Part shown: positions 11,095-25,600 of the stretch, piece after piece
How positions within the stretch are numbered: position 1 is the first letter of the stretch
Layout of the letters: every line of letters starts with the position of its first letter
Assembly (NCBI GenBank): GCA_036186865.1
Contig: AP025040.1
Span: forward strand, 39,989,693 to 40,053,692
Direction: 5' to 3'
DNA: 64,000 nt
Source of the DNA: Eustoma russellianum
Lineage: Eukaryota; Streptophyta; Magnoliopsida; Gentianales; Gentianaceae
Translations under genes and position numbers: made by a program
Notes under the pieces: model-generated
Databases searched by the model: none
What the model saw: the letters and a program-made list of their open reading frames with translations, nothing else
Told to the model about the DNA's origin: nothing

Positions 11095-13855
11095 ATGGCG
11101 GAGGAGAAGGCTGTTAACCGGTGGAACTGGGAGGTGGCGGGGTTTGAGCCGCCGAAGAAGCCATCTGACGGTGAGGATTACTATCAGAGACCTGCTCCGT
11201 TGGTGCGGAGGTATTCCATTGCCGCTTCATCGGTTTTGCCGCTTTCTGACCGGTCCAAGCATTCATTTAATTCCAAGCTTCTCAAATTGAAGAATAAAGT
11301 CCAGGTTTTGATCTTAGGCTGCTTCCACTGAAGCTATGCTTTACTGTTTCAGTGGTTTTGTCTTTGTTCTCCTGTAGTTTGAAGCAATGTAGGTGAAGAA
11401 TTGTAGTGGTTGTACTTGCCTTTGTTGATTGTTTTGCCAGTGTACTTGTGCTGTTCTGAGCTTCTAAGCTGATATTTTGATTCATTGGTTGATTTGGTTG
11501 TGTAATCTGGAACTGTTTGTTTATCTTGTTCAGCTAAATATTGAGGAATTCTGTTCCCAACTGTTGAGGACATGATAACTTGCGTATCGGGTGAATTTCT
11601 GTAATTAGGTAAATTGAAAAGTAAGCTAGCACTTGGGACTGAACTCAAACATATCCTCAACATTTGGAAAAGCATATTTCTTTTCTTCTTTTGGGTTAGT
11701 TTTTTTTTAATTAGTTTCTTTTGAGTTGGTTAAATACCTTTTGAGTTAGTTAAATACCTTAGTTATTAATCTATGCCTAAGGGGTTTCCATCTCATGCTG
11801 AGTTCTGGGCAGCTATGAGGATGCAATTTAGAGGGCTTTCCGGGTATTTACATAAGTTAATTCGTCATTGCAAACGACTTTGGAACATAAAGCTGCAATG
11901 CACTTCTCTTCCTTTCTCCCCTTGCGTACTTTCTGAAGCTATTAGGATGATACGGAAGCAACTGATTAACTGAATCAAAATCTGGTTTGTTATTTATTTT
12001 TGATAGTTTGACTTCCCATATAGAACCCTTGTTTAAAATAGGATATCAAGAGATATTGATTGAGGGTTTTAGGTATTTAAAATCTTACAATAGCGAAAAT
12101 AGAGGAATTGATGAATCACAGGATTTAGACATGGTGGTTTAAATAGAGACGAGAGTCAGATATTCTTATGATTGCAGTGTCTCTAAAACTTGAAGGTAAC
12201 TTTGTAGGACGGAAATTAAGGCCCACAATGCTCTATTGGTCTAATTATTGGTAGTAATTGATGAATATGAAAAAATGTGAGTGGAAGAAATAAGAATACT
12301 AATGTACATTTTTTGGCATATAAAGATGGATAAGATCATGAATGAACATATCAAGATGAAAGTTTGGATGACTCTTATCAGCAAAACGGCGTGAGAGTCA
12401 CGATTGAGACATTATAGACAATGAGCAAAGAAATGCACATGTTAGGTGTTGTGAGTAACAAAATGAGGTTAAACACGGGGAAGGAGACCGAGAAAGATAT
12501 GTGTAAAGATAATTACTCCCTCCGTCCACAAAATTTTGTCATAGTTGATTTTTCAACAGAGTGCAAACCTAGCAGAATTAAGACTTGAGCGCTAGGTTGT
12601 ACTAATGACATATTTACTAGGTTGTTAATTCTGTAATTTAGAATTGAGAGTTGCGTGCTAGTACTTCTAGTTGTCAAACAAAATGGGAAATCTTTTTTGG
12701 TGGAGGAATACCTATAACGTTTCCTAACTAAGGAGAGAAATCTAAGCTTACCAAGTATTACCTTGAAATTTTTTTGCCATAAGTTGTCGATTAGGTTATA
12801 GCTTGTTTCTTTCTATGTGTCACTGTTTAGTGCTGTGGAAGAGGCTGTCTTTTATATCGGATAGTAAGTATTTAGTTTCCAGCTCATACTTTGTTGGCTG
12901 TTGATGAGTAATTTCATGTCAAATATCTTGTCCATGATGATTGATAGTTGTTGGCTATCTCTTGTCCAGTTATGTGGGTTTCTCAAAAACTTTTGTCTGA
13001 TTTTCATTTCATAACCAGATAATCAAAGTTATTTCGGTATGCATCTTTAACAGCATGCGAGGGAGGATTATTCAGAATTGAGGCAAGAAGCTATCGATCT
13101 TCAAGAGTATTCAAATGCAAAACTTGACCGTTTGACCCGTTATCTTGGTGTACTTGCTGATAAATCCCGTAAGCTAGGTAAATAAATAAACTTCTATTTC
13201 TGGCCTTGACTTTTTCGTTTTTTATCACGATTTCTGTTGCAAGAGGTGTCCCTTGTACCTATGACTTCGCCATGCAGATTATTTGAATTTTCCTTTCCAC
13301 TCTGTTGTTGCCATGTCTAAACGAGTTCAACTGTCCAAGATAAACAGAGAATGATGAGTCTAATCAAAGGCAGTGGCAAGGATGATATCGTTTCATGATT
13401 AGTCTGCTACTCCATTGGACCATACCTCCTGCAAAATTGTTTCAAGGAGTATCTATAATTTTTAAATAATCTAGTAGATCAGAAAATACATGTTCATCTG
13501 CATCAAATAGAGAGAGGAGATATTAGAATGGTGAGACCGTAATTGACTTTCATAGATGCTATGCAACAACATAATCTACCAACGAAGAATACTTCTATTA
13601 TGCACCCCATTACCATATACGTTATGCTATAAACTTTCACTTTGTAATTCTTCGTGCATTTTTAGGTTGGTGATCTTATTTGTCCATACTGTGTGATGGT
13701 AGTTCTGTTTGTTTGTATTTGGATTTTTGTTTCATTATCAACTATTGAAGCATGGTTTTAATTTCTAGATCAGGCAGTGCTGGAGACAGAAGGTAGAATA
13801 TCTCCGCTTATATTGGAGAAGAAAAAGTTATTTAATGACCTATTGACTGCTAAAG
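11095..13855 (+). CDS. KIN14A/KAC1-like: Kinesin exons 1-3: N-terminal region and coiled coil
   Basis: Exon 1 (11095-11304) encodes residues 1-70, a basic proline/serine-rich N terminus. Exon 2 (13054-13177) begins HAREDYSELRQEAIDLQEYSN and exon 3 (13769-13855) ends NDLLTAK. Together they form a heptad-like helical segment (about 60-139) that leads directly into the motor, as in the KCA/KAC family, where the motor is internal rather than terminal. Introns 1 (1749 bp) and 2 (591 bp) are AT-rich. Intron 1 contains a possible Stowaway-like MITE. Confidence 0.93.
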
Positions 13856-16800
13856 GTAATCATTAATGTCTAGCACCATTTTTTATATCCTCTCCTTTTA
13901 TTTCTTATTTCCTTGTGCAAACATTAATCTAGTAGAAAGGCATGCCATAACCTAGAAGTATTAAAGGGAAGTGGTAAAGGAAGGAAGACACAGAAAAGGC
14001 CTTTTTTTTTTTTTTTGTAATTACAGAAAAGGCCTTTCATTATTGCAATGAAGGTATTTATGGAGGATTTGGTTAATTTCAGGAAGCATAAAAGTGTTTT
14101 GTCGTGCAAGACCTCTTTTTGAAGATGAAGGTTCATCTGTTGTTGAATTTCCTGATGAATACACGATTCGTGTGAATACGGGTGATGACATGGTTGCCAA
14201 TCCAAAGAAGGATTTCGAGTTTGACAGGGTGTATGGGCCACATGTCGCTCAAGGTGGTAGATCAGTGTCTTTTTTCTTTCTTACTTTATGCTTTTTAAAC
14301 TCTAATAGGGAACCTTTTCTGTGTGCAGCTGAGCTCTTCACTGATGTTCAGCCATTTGTGCAGTCAGCTTTTGACGGGTTTAATGTTTTAGTGCTTGCTT
14401 ATGGTCAGTCAAAGTCAGGAAAGACGTACACCCTGGTACTTGTGCTTTCTCTGATCCTTTATCGTTGTCATCCTCCTCATCCTAGGTGTGTGTTTTATTT
14501 TAATTGTGTGGTTGATTATATCTGCTATTGGTTTTTTCGTGTGACTTTTGTATCCTAACCTTGTCCACTTAGTGATTTTAGTTTCCGTACAGGTTCTTTC
14601 CGTGTAAATACTTGCCAGAGTTTCACGCATTTATTTGTTTGTGATGGTTATCACTTTCTATAGGAAGGATCTACCCATGATCGTGGTCTATATGCACGAT
14701 GCTTTGAGGAGCTTTTTGATCTGTCGAACTCTGATGCAACATCTACGATGCAATTCAAATTTTCTGTTTCAGTCTTTGAGATTTACAATGAACAGGTTTC
14801 CCTTGTTTGTATGAATACTTCTTTTTAAAGTGCCTTGCTTTTATTTGACTATATTTTTAGAGGACACACTTTTTGTATGCAGATAAGGGATTTGCTTTCT
14901 GGACATGAAGATGGTCTTCCAAAGATCCAACTAGGTTCAACAGGCTTCTATTCAGACATTCTGCAGGAAAAAGTTGAAAATCCTATTGAATTCTCTCAGG
15001 TCCTCAAAGCTGCAATTCACAGCCGGGGAACTGATGCAATGAAGTCTGACGTCTCTCATTTGTATGGTCTAATTTCTAGTACTCTGTGCTCCTATATAGT
15101 TTTTTCATGAACCTTGCTGTGTGTTTCCTCGTCTCCTTTTCATTTCTTTCATGCATAGTCTTACATTTCTACCTATTCGTATCCATTACTGTGTCCTGAA
15201 TGTCTTACAGCAATGTGTCATTTACTTTTTGTGGAAGAGATAACTGTTCACTTAGCAACTTAGTTCATCAAAAGTCTTGTTTTTCTGAATTATTGTTACT
15301 TCCCTTCAGTTCAGTCATTCATATGGTGTTATATGGATTTTTGTGCAGCAATCAACTGATGATTTTAAAAAATAATTATTTAGCATCATTACTCATATTC
15401 AAGCATGTACCGTAGTCAGATATGTTTTTCCCTTGAGTCTTAGTTTTGTTACCATCAAAATCAGCTCCTAGGAGCATAGGAATAACGTCATGCATATATT
15501 TTGATTATAAATCCTGCACATAACATATATTTTTAATACCACAATCCTGTTTAACGTGTTTGTATGGTTGCGGGAAGGCCTAAGTTGCACTTAGGGTTAT
15601 TTTGTAATTTTTTCTTTTTGCAGGATTGTCTGTATGCATATCTATTATAACAACTCGATCACAGGTGAAGAGTTGTATAGCAAGCTTTCTATTGTTGATT
15701 TGGCTGGAAGTGATTGTGCCTCTCAGGATGAGAATAATAGAGAACGCATGACAGACTTGCTTCATGCCATGAAATCTCTTTCAGCGTATGTACTTTTACT
15801 CCTTTGTTAACTTCATCATGTAGTCATCCAAAAAAGAAAAGAATGAACGAATAAAGTGCAGAGAAAAATACCTCACCGAATGAGAATAAGGCTTGAGTGT
15901 TGTTGTATAATGTTGTTGGTGACTTTCAACTAGTTTATAATATGCACTTTTTTATGGTTAGCCGCGTTAGTTTCCATTCTCCTTCCTTAAAGATCCTATT
16001 GAATCGGAAACCTAGTTATTTGATGCTGCATGTTTATGATCCAGGAACAGTTCCTTCTTTCCTTAAGACAATTATAGAAAGGTCATGGATGAAGCCACTA
16101 AGATTTGATTTTGGAATATTCATGATGCAAGAGAACTTGTTAAAGTGGAGGTTTTTCAGACAAAGTGACTTAATCTCGTATTTTAAGTGAGCAAGAGGTA
16201 CGATGGTATACTTGGTAGATGTGGTTTCAATTAAAAGAATCAATGGGCTACCGCCTTTCCAAAAAGTAGGTTACAATTGGTGATATATTTGAATTTTCTG
16301 CGGCATTTAACCACATCCCATCAGCTGGTCATGCTGTATATATTTGTGAAACACGGAAGCTTGGGACAAAATATTGATGATTCATAGTATCAATTAGTGC
16401 GACCTACGGATGAATGATAGAGTGATTCTTAGAGAACCGTATCAAATGTATGCTACTTGTGGCCATGTTGTCGTATGACTGTAATTTCAGTTAGTGATTG
16501 GTGATAACCAGCTTAAAGATTCAAGAAAATTTCATCAACGAATAAAGATTCTTGGTGGAGGAGAAGGGAAGTGTAAATTGGAGTTAAAACTTAAGAGATT
16601 AAAATATGAGTCATTGTTCCTCTAAAAAAGATAAATAAATATTATGAGGCTCTACATATTTTTTGAGATATGGAAAATTTGGTAAGGTATATGAGACCAA
16701 AAAGTGGTCGAGAAAATTGGGTAGAAGGAAAATTTGAGGCTTGTGAGAATGTCTGTGGATGCCTTTAGAGGAGGGGTAAGTCAGTCGAATCAGTCAAGCA

Positions 16801-19576
16801 AGTTTGGTGCTTTTGAAAAAATCCGAGCTCACGCTGAGCTTGCAATTGTTAAGATCGAGCTTTATCAACCTGATACCTTATTTACCTATGAGTGGAATTG
16901 TGTAGTTTATTTTATTTTTATTGTTTTGACATGGTTTGAAATTTAAAAACCAATATTACTCTTTCATTACAATTTTATTGAACACTGCATACCATCCTTT
17001 TTTTTATTAAATTGATATTATAAGATTCAAGATTTAAAATATTTAATAGGAAAATTGGGCTAGAGCTCCTATACTTCCAAATGCGCTTTGCTCAATTATA
17101 CAAAATACATGCCAAGCTCTTCAGGTTTCCACCTATAGCTGCTTGAAACCCAAAAAAGGGGTGCAAACAATATGAAAATTTCTGGAGCTAGATAGAGGAG
17201 GATAAGGTATCTAGCTCTAGGTGAATGCACCAGTGGTGGATATGATAACGTGTTAATGGGTGATGAGACAATAAAGGCAAGGTGAAGCAGGCACTTTCAT
17301 AGATGTTTTTAAGGCTGTGGAAGAGGTGAAGTCATCTTGTAGAACTAAGGCAGTCTTATTAGTTGTGTAATGACTTTATTGAAGAATTGTAGCAATTTGA
17401 GAAAGAAGGTGCACTTGGGAAGATTAAAAAAAAAAGGAAAGGTAGTTGGATATCCAAATAAATTTAACCTTTAAAATATATTTATCAATGGCATTTACTC
17501 CAAACCCTTTATTTTCTAGACAGTACCATAACTTTCAGTTCATTTTCTTCTCAAGTATAATGCTCTCAAAACTTTGACTCTTCTGTGCTACAGTTTGGGA
17601 GATGTCTTGGCTGCTTTGACCTCGAAGAAGGAAATAGTTCCTTATGAGAATTCCGTGCTGACTAAAGTGCTTGCGGACTCGCTAGGTATGGATAATGTTT
17701 TCTGCTTGTTCTTCTTTTGGTTATTTGTCTATTTTTCTGTTCATATTCTGGTTAATCTTATCTTCTGTTGTGTTGTTATTCCGCCATATCTGGGTGGTTT
17801 AAAGTCGTGATAGCTGTCGGTATTGATTTATCTTTTTGTCTTTTCTGTATAATGCATTGGATTCCAAGAATTCACTTGTTTGTTTTTGCCACTGGTGTAG
17901 CAAAGTAACAACGTGAAATATGTCCGAATCGGTACATAGAGCAGTAACCTTATTTGTCAGACCTGAAAAGGTGAAGCTTTTGATATGTCAAGCCAGACCC
18001 AATGGTGGAATGGTTTAAGTAGTGCTAACGTGTACTTTCCGTTGGTGGACGAGTCCCACCTGTTGAAACTTTTAATTCATGTACTGTAACCTGTGAAATA
18101 TACTAAGGTTGATTTTTTTCCTTTGGTGGAGGGTCCAGGCTTTTGGAATTTAAGAGATATGTACCCTGCAAAATCATGACAAAGTTGAATGCTGTCTTTC
18201 TTTTGTGACTTCTTCTCGAGTTGATTTTTCTGTCTTCCTTCTTCATACATATAATTGATCAATCACCAATCCCATACGTTGTTACTTGTATCAATTGATT
18301 TAAGCATATGTTTTCAGATTGCTGTTTTGTTTTGTCAAAATAGGTGCAGATTATGCATATTCTGATGCCAGTTTTAACCGACTTAACATTCTGGACCTAG
18401 GTGGAAGCTCAAAAACTTTGATGATTGTGAATGTCAGTCCAAATGCAGTTAATTTGTCTGAGACATTACAATCCCTTAATTTTGCTGCTAGAGCTCGAAA
18501 TTCTGTTTTGAGCCCCGGGAATCGAGACACAATTAAGAAATGGAGAGATATGGTAAGTAATTTCTTGCCTCTCTGTTTTACTTTGGCTTTAGGTATTCTG
18601 CCTCAAACTTCTTATACCATTTTTCTATATAGCATGTCTAGAAAAATTAGAAAAGTCACTGATAAATGATTTGGTTTGTGAAGCACAACTCTCCCTAATG
18701 TCTTGTTTAGTGGTCAAAGAATGTTCTGTATTTAGAGCTTTTGCTTTTCTTTTTGTTTTCTTCGATGGAAATAGAATTTTCCTGGCTAAATTTTCTGGTC
18801 ATTTGGGTTTCATGTATGGATTTTGGCAGAGCCAAACAAAATTGTGGAAATTATAGGGAGGAAGCCTATGAATCCACCCCCAAAAAATTAGAACCACATG
18901 CTTTCACTTGGTGATAGTCAGAAACTTACTTCAACATGACTAAGGAAGGTTAAGTTCAAATGCCAAAGCATTTTTTCTTTTTCTTCGAAACCTAAAATTG
19001 TCATGTTAGTGCGTAACATCACGTATGAGGCTATTTATTGGTGCTTCGCTACTTTTAATAGGCGAATGATACACGCAAGGAATTGTATGGAAAAGAGGCG
19101 GATGTTGAAAAGTTGAAGCAAGATGTGCTGGCACTCCAACATGCTTTGAAGCACGCAAATGATCAGTGTATTCTTCTCTTTAATGAAGTTCAGAAAGCCT
19201 GGAAAGTCTCATTTACACTGCAATCTGACTTAAAGGTTGGTTTGTCAAAATTTTGCAAATTTTCTTTTGCACATTTAGCATTAGTTTCTGCTGCGTGAAA
19301 AAGAGTACAAATATTATTCAGTAAGTTCAGCTTTTGATCTCTACAGCTGAAAGAATTTTATATGCATATAGACAAACGCACACAGTTGCGCAAATATATA
19401 TATATGTATGTGTGTAGTGTGTGTGCATGTGCAAGTGTTCATAGTTATGTCTATGTATATGCATATATATGCAGACACACACATAAATATGCAAAGTTAC
19501 AAACATACATACATACATACATATACATACATATATATATATACATATACATACATATATATATACATATACATAC

Positions 19577-19639
<63 letters not shown>

Positions 19640-22600
19640 TACATACATACATACATATATATATATATATGTATAATATGTTTATGTATATGTGTATATG
19701 TAGAAATGTACCGGGGAAATGATGTGTTTACGATACTTAGATAATCATGATTTGATTTATTTATGGGTGTATATATGATTTCCACAAATAGAAGATCACA
19801 CTGATCTCATATTTAGAATTCAAACAGTTACCTAAAATAGAGAGATCCGATTGATCTCTTAGTAGTATGATGGTAGGTTATAAATAGGTACATATATTCT
19901 ATCAAGATATCAATATACAAATTACTCCTTGAAATGGTATTAGAGCCTTAGGGCTTTCAAAACCATCACTTCACAGCCTATTGCTCGTTAAAAAAAGGCT
20001 ACAGAAAACTAAGCTACATGAAATGTCATTGAACATTCTTCCACTACAGGCACTAATACTGGAGCAAGGTCCAATTTTACCACCTATGATGGTATTGTAA
20101 TGGTCTTCTCCAGGCATAAACTTAATGATAATAACTATCTCTCCTAGTCAAAATCCATGGAGATGTTTATCACTAGAAAGGGCAAGGAGGACTACCTCTT
20201 TGGCACCCTCAAACCTCCAGCTACTGACAATACTAAGTATAAGGGCTAGAAGGTTGACAACAGCATGATTGTGTAATTCCTGGTTGGGTCTATGACATCT
20301 GAAATCGGTGATGAATTCCTTCGTTATTTTACAGCTGAGGAGATCCGGTCAGCTGCCAAAGAGATGTACTCCAAGAAAGACAATACCCCAGAGCTATATA
20401 GAATAGAGACTCAACTCCAAGATCTTAAGCATGGTGAAATGACTGTCACTAAGTACTTCATCCAGCTAACCAGAGCCTGGGAACAAATTGATGCATTTGA
20501 GGTCTATAACTAGACTTGTACAGCTGATGCACAAAGATATAAGAAATTACGAAAACAAAAAGAGTATTCAGGTTCCTTGTAGGGCTGAATATAGAACTTG
20601 ATGGAGTCATAGGGAGGATTCTTGGAACCAAACCATTAGCTAGCGTAAAAACAACATTCTCCGAAGTTAGACATGAGGAAAGTCGTAGGAAACTCATGAG
20701 ATCCACTGTGCCTAGTGAAAATTCAGCCCTTACAGCAAGAAGGGCTCGCCTCCATAGTACCAACCAGCCTAATAATAGCAGGCCCTATTGTACATACTGT
20801 AAAAACTCTGGGCATACTGTTAATGAATGTTGAAAATTGAAAGGTAGGCCTACAGAAGGCATAGATTGCAGGACAATGAAAAACAATCGGAAATCATCCA
20901 ACAAAGGGAATGTTACCAACTGGAGGTCACCAGAGCATGGGAATCCTGTAACACTTATGGTAATATAACCGTCTCCGAGACTGTTCAGAGCATTAGCCTC
21001 CCCACTCAGAATCACATTGAAGCACTGCTGCAACTCCTCAACAAAAGAGAAGGAAACTCTCAGGAACCCGTCCAAGCATCCATGGCCAACACTGACAACA
21101 TATGTGATCAAAATCAACCGTGGATTATTGATTTAAAGGCCTCTGACTACATGACTAATGAAGGTACAATTATAACTGAATCCTGACCTACCATTGAAAG
21201 ATGTACTGCATATTCCAGACTTAAGATTTAACCTTTTCTATGTGGAAAAACTGATAAAAGAGCCTTACCATTGCTATATTCATAAAGGTTTAAGTTTTAG
21301 GCTACTGGATTTATTTGTGAGCAAATTATTGGCAAGCTGGTCCAACCTGAAGATTTTCATGGTCTACATAGTGTTTTGGTGGTATAGTGGGTGCAGAAAT
21401 TTATAGAATTTAAGGAATTCTTATTGATTCATAGAACTTCTTATATGATATGCACAAGAGTCGCTCCTTTTATAGGAGTGTAAACAACTTGGAGCTTCAA
21501 TGGCCAGAATTCCGTCCAACGGCTAGATTCTGGTTTAACTTGACAGTTTTTTCCTATCCACTACACGATATACTAATAACTTATTCTAGTGTATTCGTAT
21601 CCTATTTCTAATATACATGTATGCGTACAGTATGTATACATTTATACTAACATATTTACAGTGTATTTCTAATGTGTATTCCTACAACCTTCTCAAGCTT
21701 GGTGTAAACATTGATTATACCAAGCTTGACTATTAGATTTTGGAGCACTCTTACTGCCACTGGTTTGATGAAGATGTCTGCCACTTGATCCTTAGTGGTT
21801 TTGTGCCTGATAATAATGACTTGATTTTTAATCTTCTCCGGTATGAAATGTCTATCAATCTCAACGTGCTTTGATTTATAATGTTGGACTGGATTTTTTG
21901 CAATGTTTATGGCAGAGATATTGTCACAGTAGACCTGAATAGGTAGGCTGATTATTTGGTCCAAGTCCTTTATTACCCTTTGAATCCATAAGCCTTCACA
22001 AATTCCCAATGCCAGGGCCCTTAGCTCAGCTTCTGCGCTACTTCTGGATACTATTGCTTGTTTTTTTACTTCTCCAAGAAATGAGATTACCCCATAAGAA
22101 GGTACCATATCCAGTTGTAGATCTCATATCTATCTTTGGACTTGCCCAGTCTGCATCAGTGCATATCTGAAGGCTTCTGTCTTCATTCTTTTTAAAGTGT
22201 AAGCCTTGTCCAGGAGTTCATTTCAAGTACTTAAGAATTCTCAATGCAACCTTAAGATGTTCGTTAGTTGGATGATGCATAAACTGACTTGCAATACTTA
22301 CTGCGTAGCATATGTCAGATCTCGTGTGTGCTAAGTAGATTAATTTTCCAACCAATCATTGATAGCTAAGTATATCAATAGGTGTACTATCCCATTTGTC
22401 CTTAGGTTTATGACCTGGTTCAATAGGTGTCGTGACTGGTTTACATCATACCATTCCTGTTTCCTTAAGTAAATCTAATATATACTTTCTATGAGCAATA
22501 CTCATGCCATGTCTATTTCTCCCCACTCCCACCAAGGAAGTATCTGAGATGTCCTAAGTCTTTAACTTCAAATTCTTTAGACAGTTTTTCCTTTATTGTT

Positions 22601-25600
22601 TCTATCCCGAGTGTATCATTTTCTGTAAGAATTATATCATCTACACATACTATTAATACTGTAAACTTCCTGTACCAGAACCTTTTGTAAATAAGTTATG
22701 GTCACTGTGAGTTTGTTCATATCCAAAGCCTAGAACTGCCTTAGTGAATCGTTTAAACCATTCTCTAGGGGATTGTTTTAGTCTATATAATTTTTTGTTT
22801 AACTTGCACACTTGGTTTATGCTACTATCATTATTAAATCCAGGTGGAATATTCATATACACTTCTTCCTGTAAATCTCTATTTAGGAAAGCATTCTTGA
22901 TATCTAATTGGAATAGATCCCAGTCTAAGTTAATAGCCACTGTAAATATGATTCTTACTGTATTTAACTTAGCTACTGGGACAAATGTCTCTAGGTAGTC
23001 TATTCCATGTGTATGGGTGAAGCCTTTGGCTACTAATATGGCTTTGTACCTATTTACTTGTGCCATTAGTGTTGTATTTTACTGAGAACACCCACTTACA
23101 TCATACAGGTTTGATATCAATGGTCCACAGGTGGAGTTCCTAGGTATTATTCTTAGCCAGGGCCTCCATTTCCTCATAGACAGCTTGTTTTCATTTTGGA
23201 TACTTAGTCGCATTAATATTTCTAAGTATTTTCAGGCTATCTAATGGACTAGTGAAACTCTTAAAATCTGAATTGAGTTTGTGATAAGACATAAAGTTAT
23301 ATAGCGGATGCTTTGTGCATTCTCTAACTCCTTTCCTGAATGCAATAGGTCTGTCATCACTCTCCATTTTTCTATCTCTAGCAAGTTCACTTTCCTCATA
23401 GGATTCATTATTTTGACTATTGGATCTCCTCCTAGTGTATATCTGAGTGATTGACAAATTTGGTCTTGGTATCCTCCTAGTTTGCTTTGACAACTCGTCG
23501 ATAAATATCTCTACTGCTCTACTCCAGGATAAATAGGGGTATATGTATAATTCCAGAGAGGTAGTATTCCTTGTCCCTTCCTGTGATAAATATCTCTACT
23601 GCTCTACTCCAGGATAAGTAGTTAATTCCAGTGAGTTTGTGATTGTAATAATCACTGGTGCACCTTCAAAAGAGGTGGAGTGAATATTTGTCTTTATCCC
23701 TGGTGTATCCAAGGTATAGGTTGCTTCTGTCTCAGTTGACTCATTAACTGTTGCCATCGTAGATGAATTTTACTAAACAGAAAATGATGGATTCAAAGAA
23801 AAAGCTCTGATTTCATATAGAATTTAAGGAATTCTTATTGATTCATAGAATTTCTTATATGATATGTTCACGAGTCGCTCTTTTTATAGGAGTGTAAACA
23901 ACTTGGAGCCTTAACGGCCAGAATTCCGTCCAACGGCTAGATTCTGGTTTAACTCGACAGTTTTGTCCTATCCACTACATGTTATACTAATAACTTATTC
24001 TAGTGTATTTGTATCCTATTTCTAGTATACATGTGTGTCTACAGTATATATACATTTATTCTAACGTACTTACATTGTATTTCTTTATAAACTTGTTTTT
24101 TAAGAAAAAAGAATCGCATTTGATCACTTTTAGCAGCGGATGACATAACATGCAGATCGACTATTTTCTGATGAGGCGTGAAGACCGACGGTTGTGGAGG
24201 GACTGCAAGGTTATATCGGGGGAGACGGCGGTGACGCAACACCGTTTATTAGTGGTAGTTATAGCATTGAGCCAAAAGTTGAGTAAAGGGGTTGGAAAAT
24301 TCCCACCCAGGATTCGATGGGGAAGTTTGAAAGACGAAAAAATTAATATATTCAGAGACAATGTCATTTTCGCGAAACTAGATCGTCTGGGTGATGGCAC
24401 AAATCAGATGTGGGAGGCTATATCGACTAATATTACTCACGCGGTGGGAGAAATGCTTGGGGTAACAACATGAAAGATGTCTGTACATAAAGAGACGTGG
24501 TGGTGGAATGAGGATGTGCAACAAAAAATAAAAGACAAACAAAGGCTTTTTAGAGAGCTGTTAAACTGCACAAATGGGAAAGAGAAAGTGGGATTGAAGG
24601 AGAATTACAAAGTCGTCAGGAAGGAGGCGAATAATGCAGTGATAGATGCAAAGGATGCATCTTATAAAATGATGTATAAAAGACTAGAAACAAAAGACGG
24701 AGAGCAGGATATGTTCAAGATTGCCAAAGCTAGGGATCGAAAGAGGCAGGACCTAGGAGGCGTGAAGTTTATAAAAGGAGAAGATGGACATGTGTTAGTC
24801 AAAGCACAAGACATCAAGTTGAAATGGCAAACATACTTTCACAATCTTTTCAATGGCGGTAGTGCCGACTATGAAGAACGAGAAAGCATCACTAACCAAG
24901 ATCGACAACATAACAACTCCGACTGTCAGAACATTACACAAGGAGAGGTGATGAGAGCACTGAAGAAGATGGAAAGAGCTAAAGCGGTCGGCTTAGATAA
25001 CATACCTATTGAGGCGTGGAAGTATTTGGGAGAGGAAGGAGTTCAATGGCTCACTGCTCTGTTCAACCGTATTTACAAAATAGGAAAGATGCCAAATGAG
25101 TGGAGAAAGAGTGTCGTGGTCCCTCTATACAAGAACAAAGGAGACGCACAGTGTTGTGGGAATTATAGAGGGATTAAGTTGCTAAGCCATATCATGAAGT
25201 TATGGGAGAGAGTAATCGACACTAGAATTAGGAGAGAAACTCAGGTTACGGTGAACCAATTTGGTTTTATGCCAGGAAGGTCAACTACAGAAGCAATACA
25301 CATTCTCAAGAGATTAATGGAGAAGTATGGGGAGAAGAAGCATGATTTACATATGGTTTTCATCGATCTTGAAAAAGCGTATGATAGTGTGCCACGTAGC
25401 CTGATCTGGGATAGTTTGGATGCAAGAGGGATCCCTATGAAATATATAGACATAATTAGAGATATGTATGCTAGGACAAAAACAACCGTTCGTATGCCTG
25501 TAGGGAATACAGACTTCTTTCCGGTGGAGGTAGGCCTCCATCAAGGGTCTGCGTTGAGCCCATTTCTTTTTGCAGTTGTCCTTGACGAGTTGTCAAAGCC

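Noticed and set aside
11282..11675. Minus-strand ORFs over exon 1 and intron 1 of the kinesin
   Set aside because: Shadows of the plus-strand gene and intron, with no independent evidence.
19327..19785. Long open frames on both strands (up to 152 codons)
   Set aside because: They translate AT/AC microsatellite into Tyr-Ile and Cys-Val strings and do not represent a protein.
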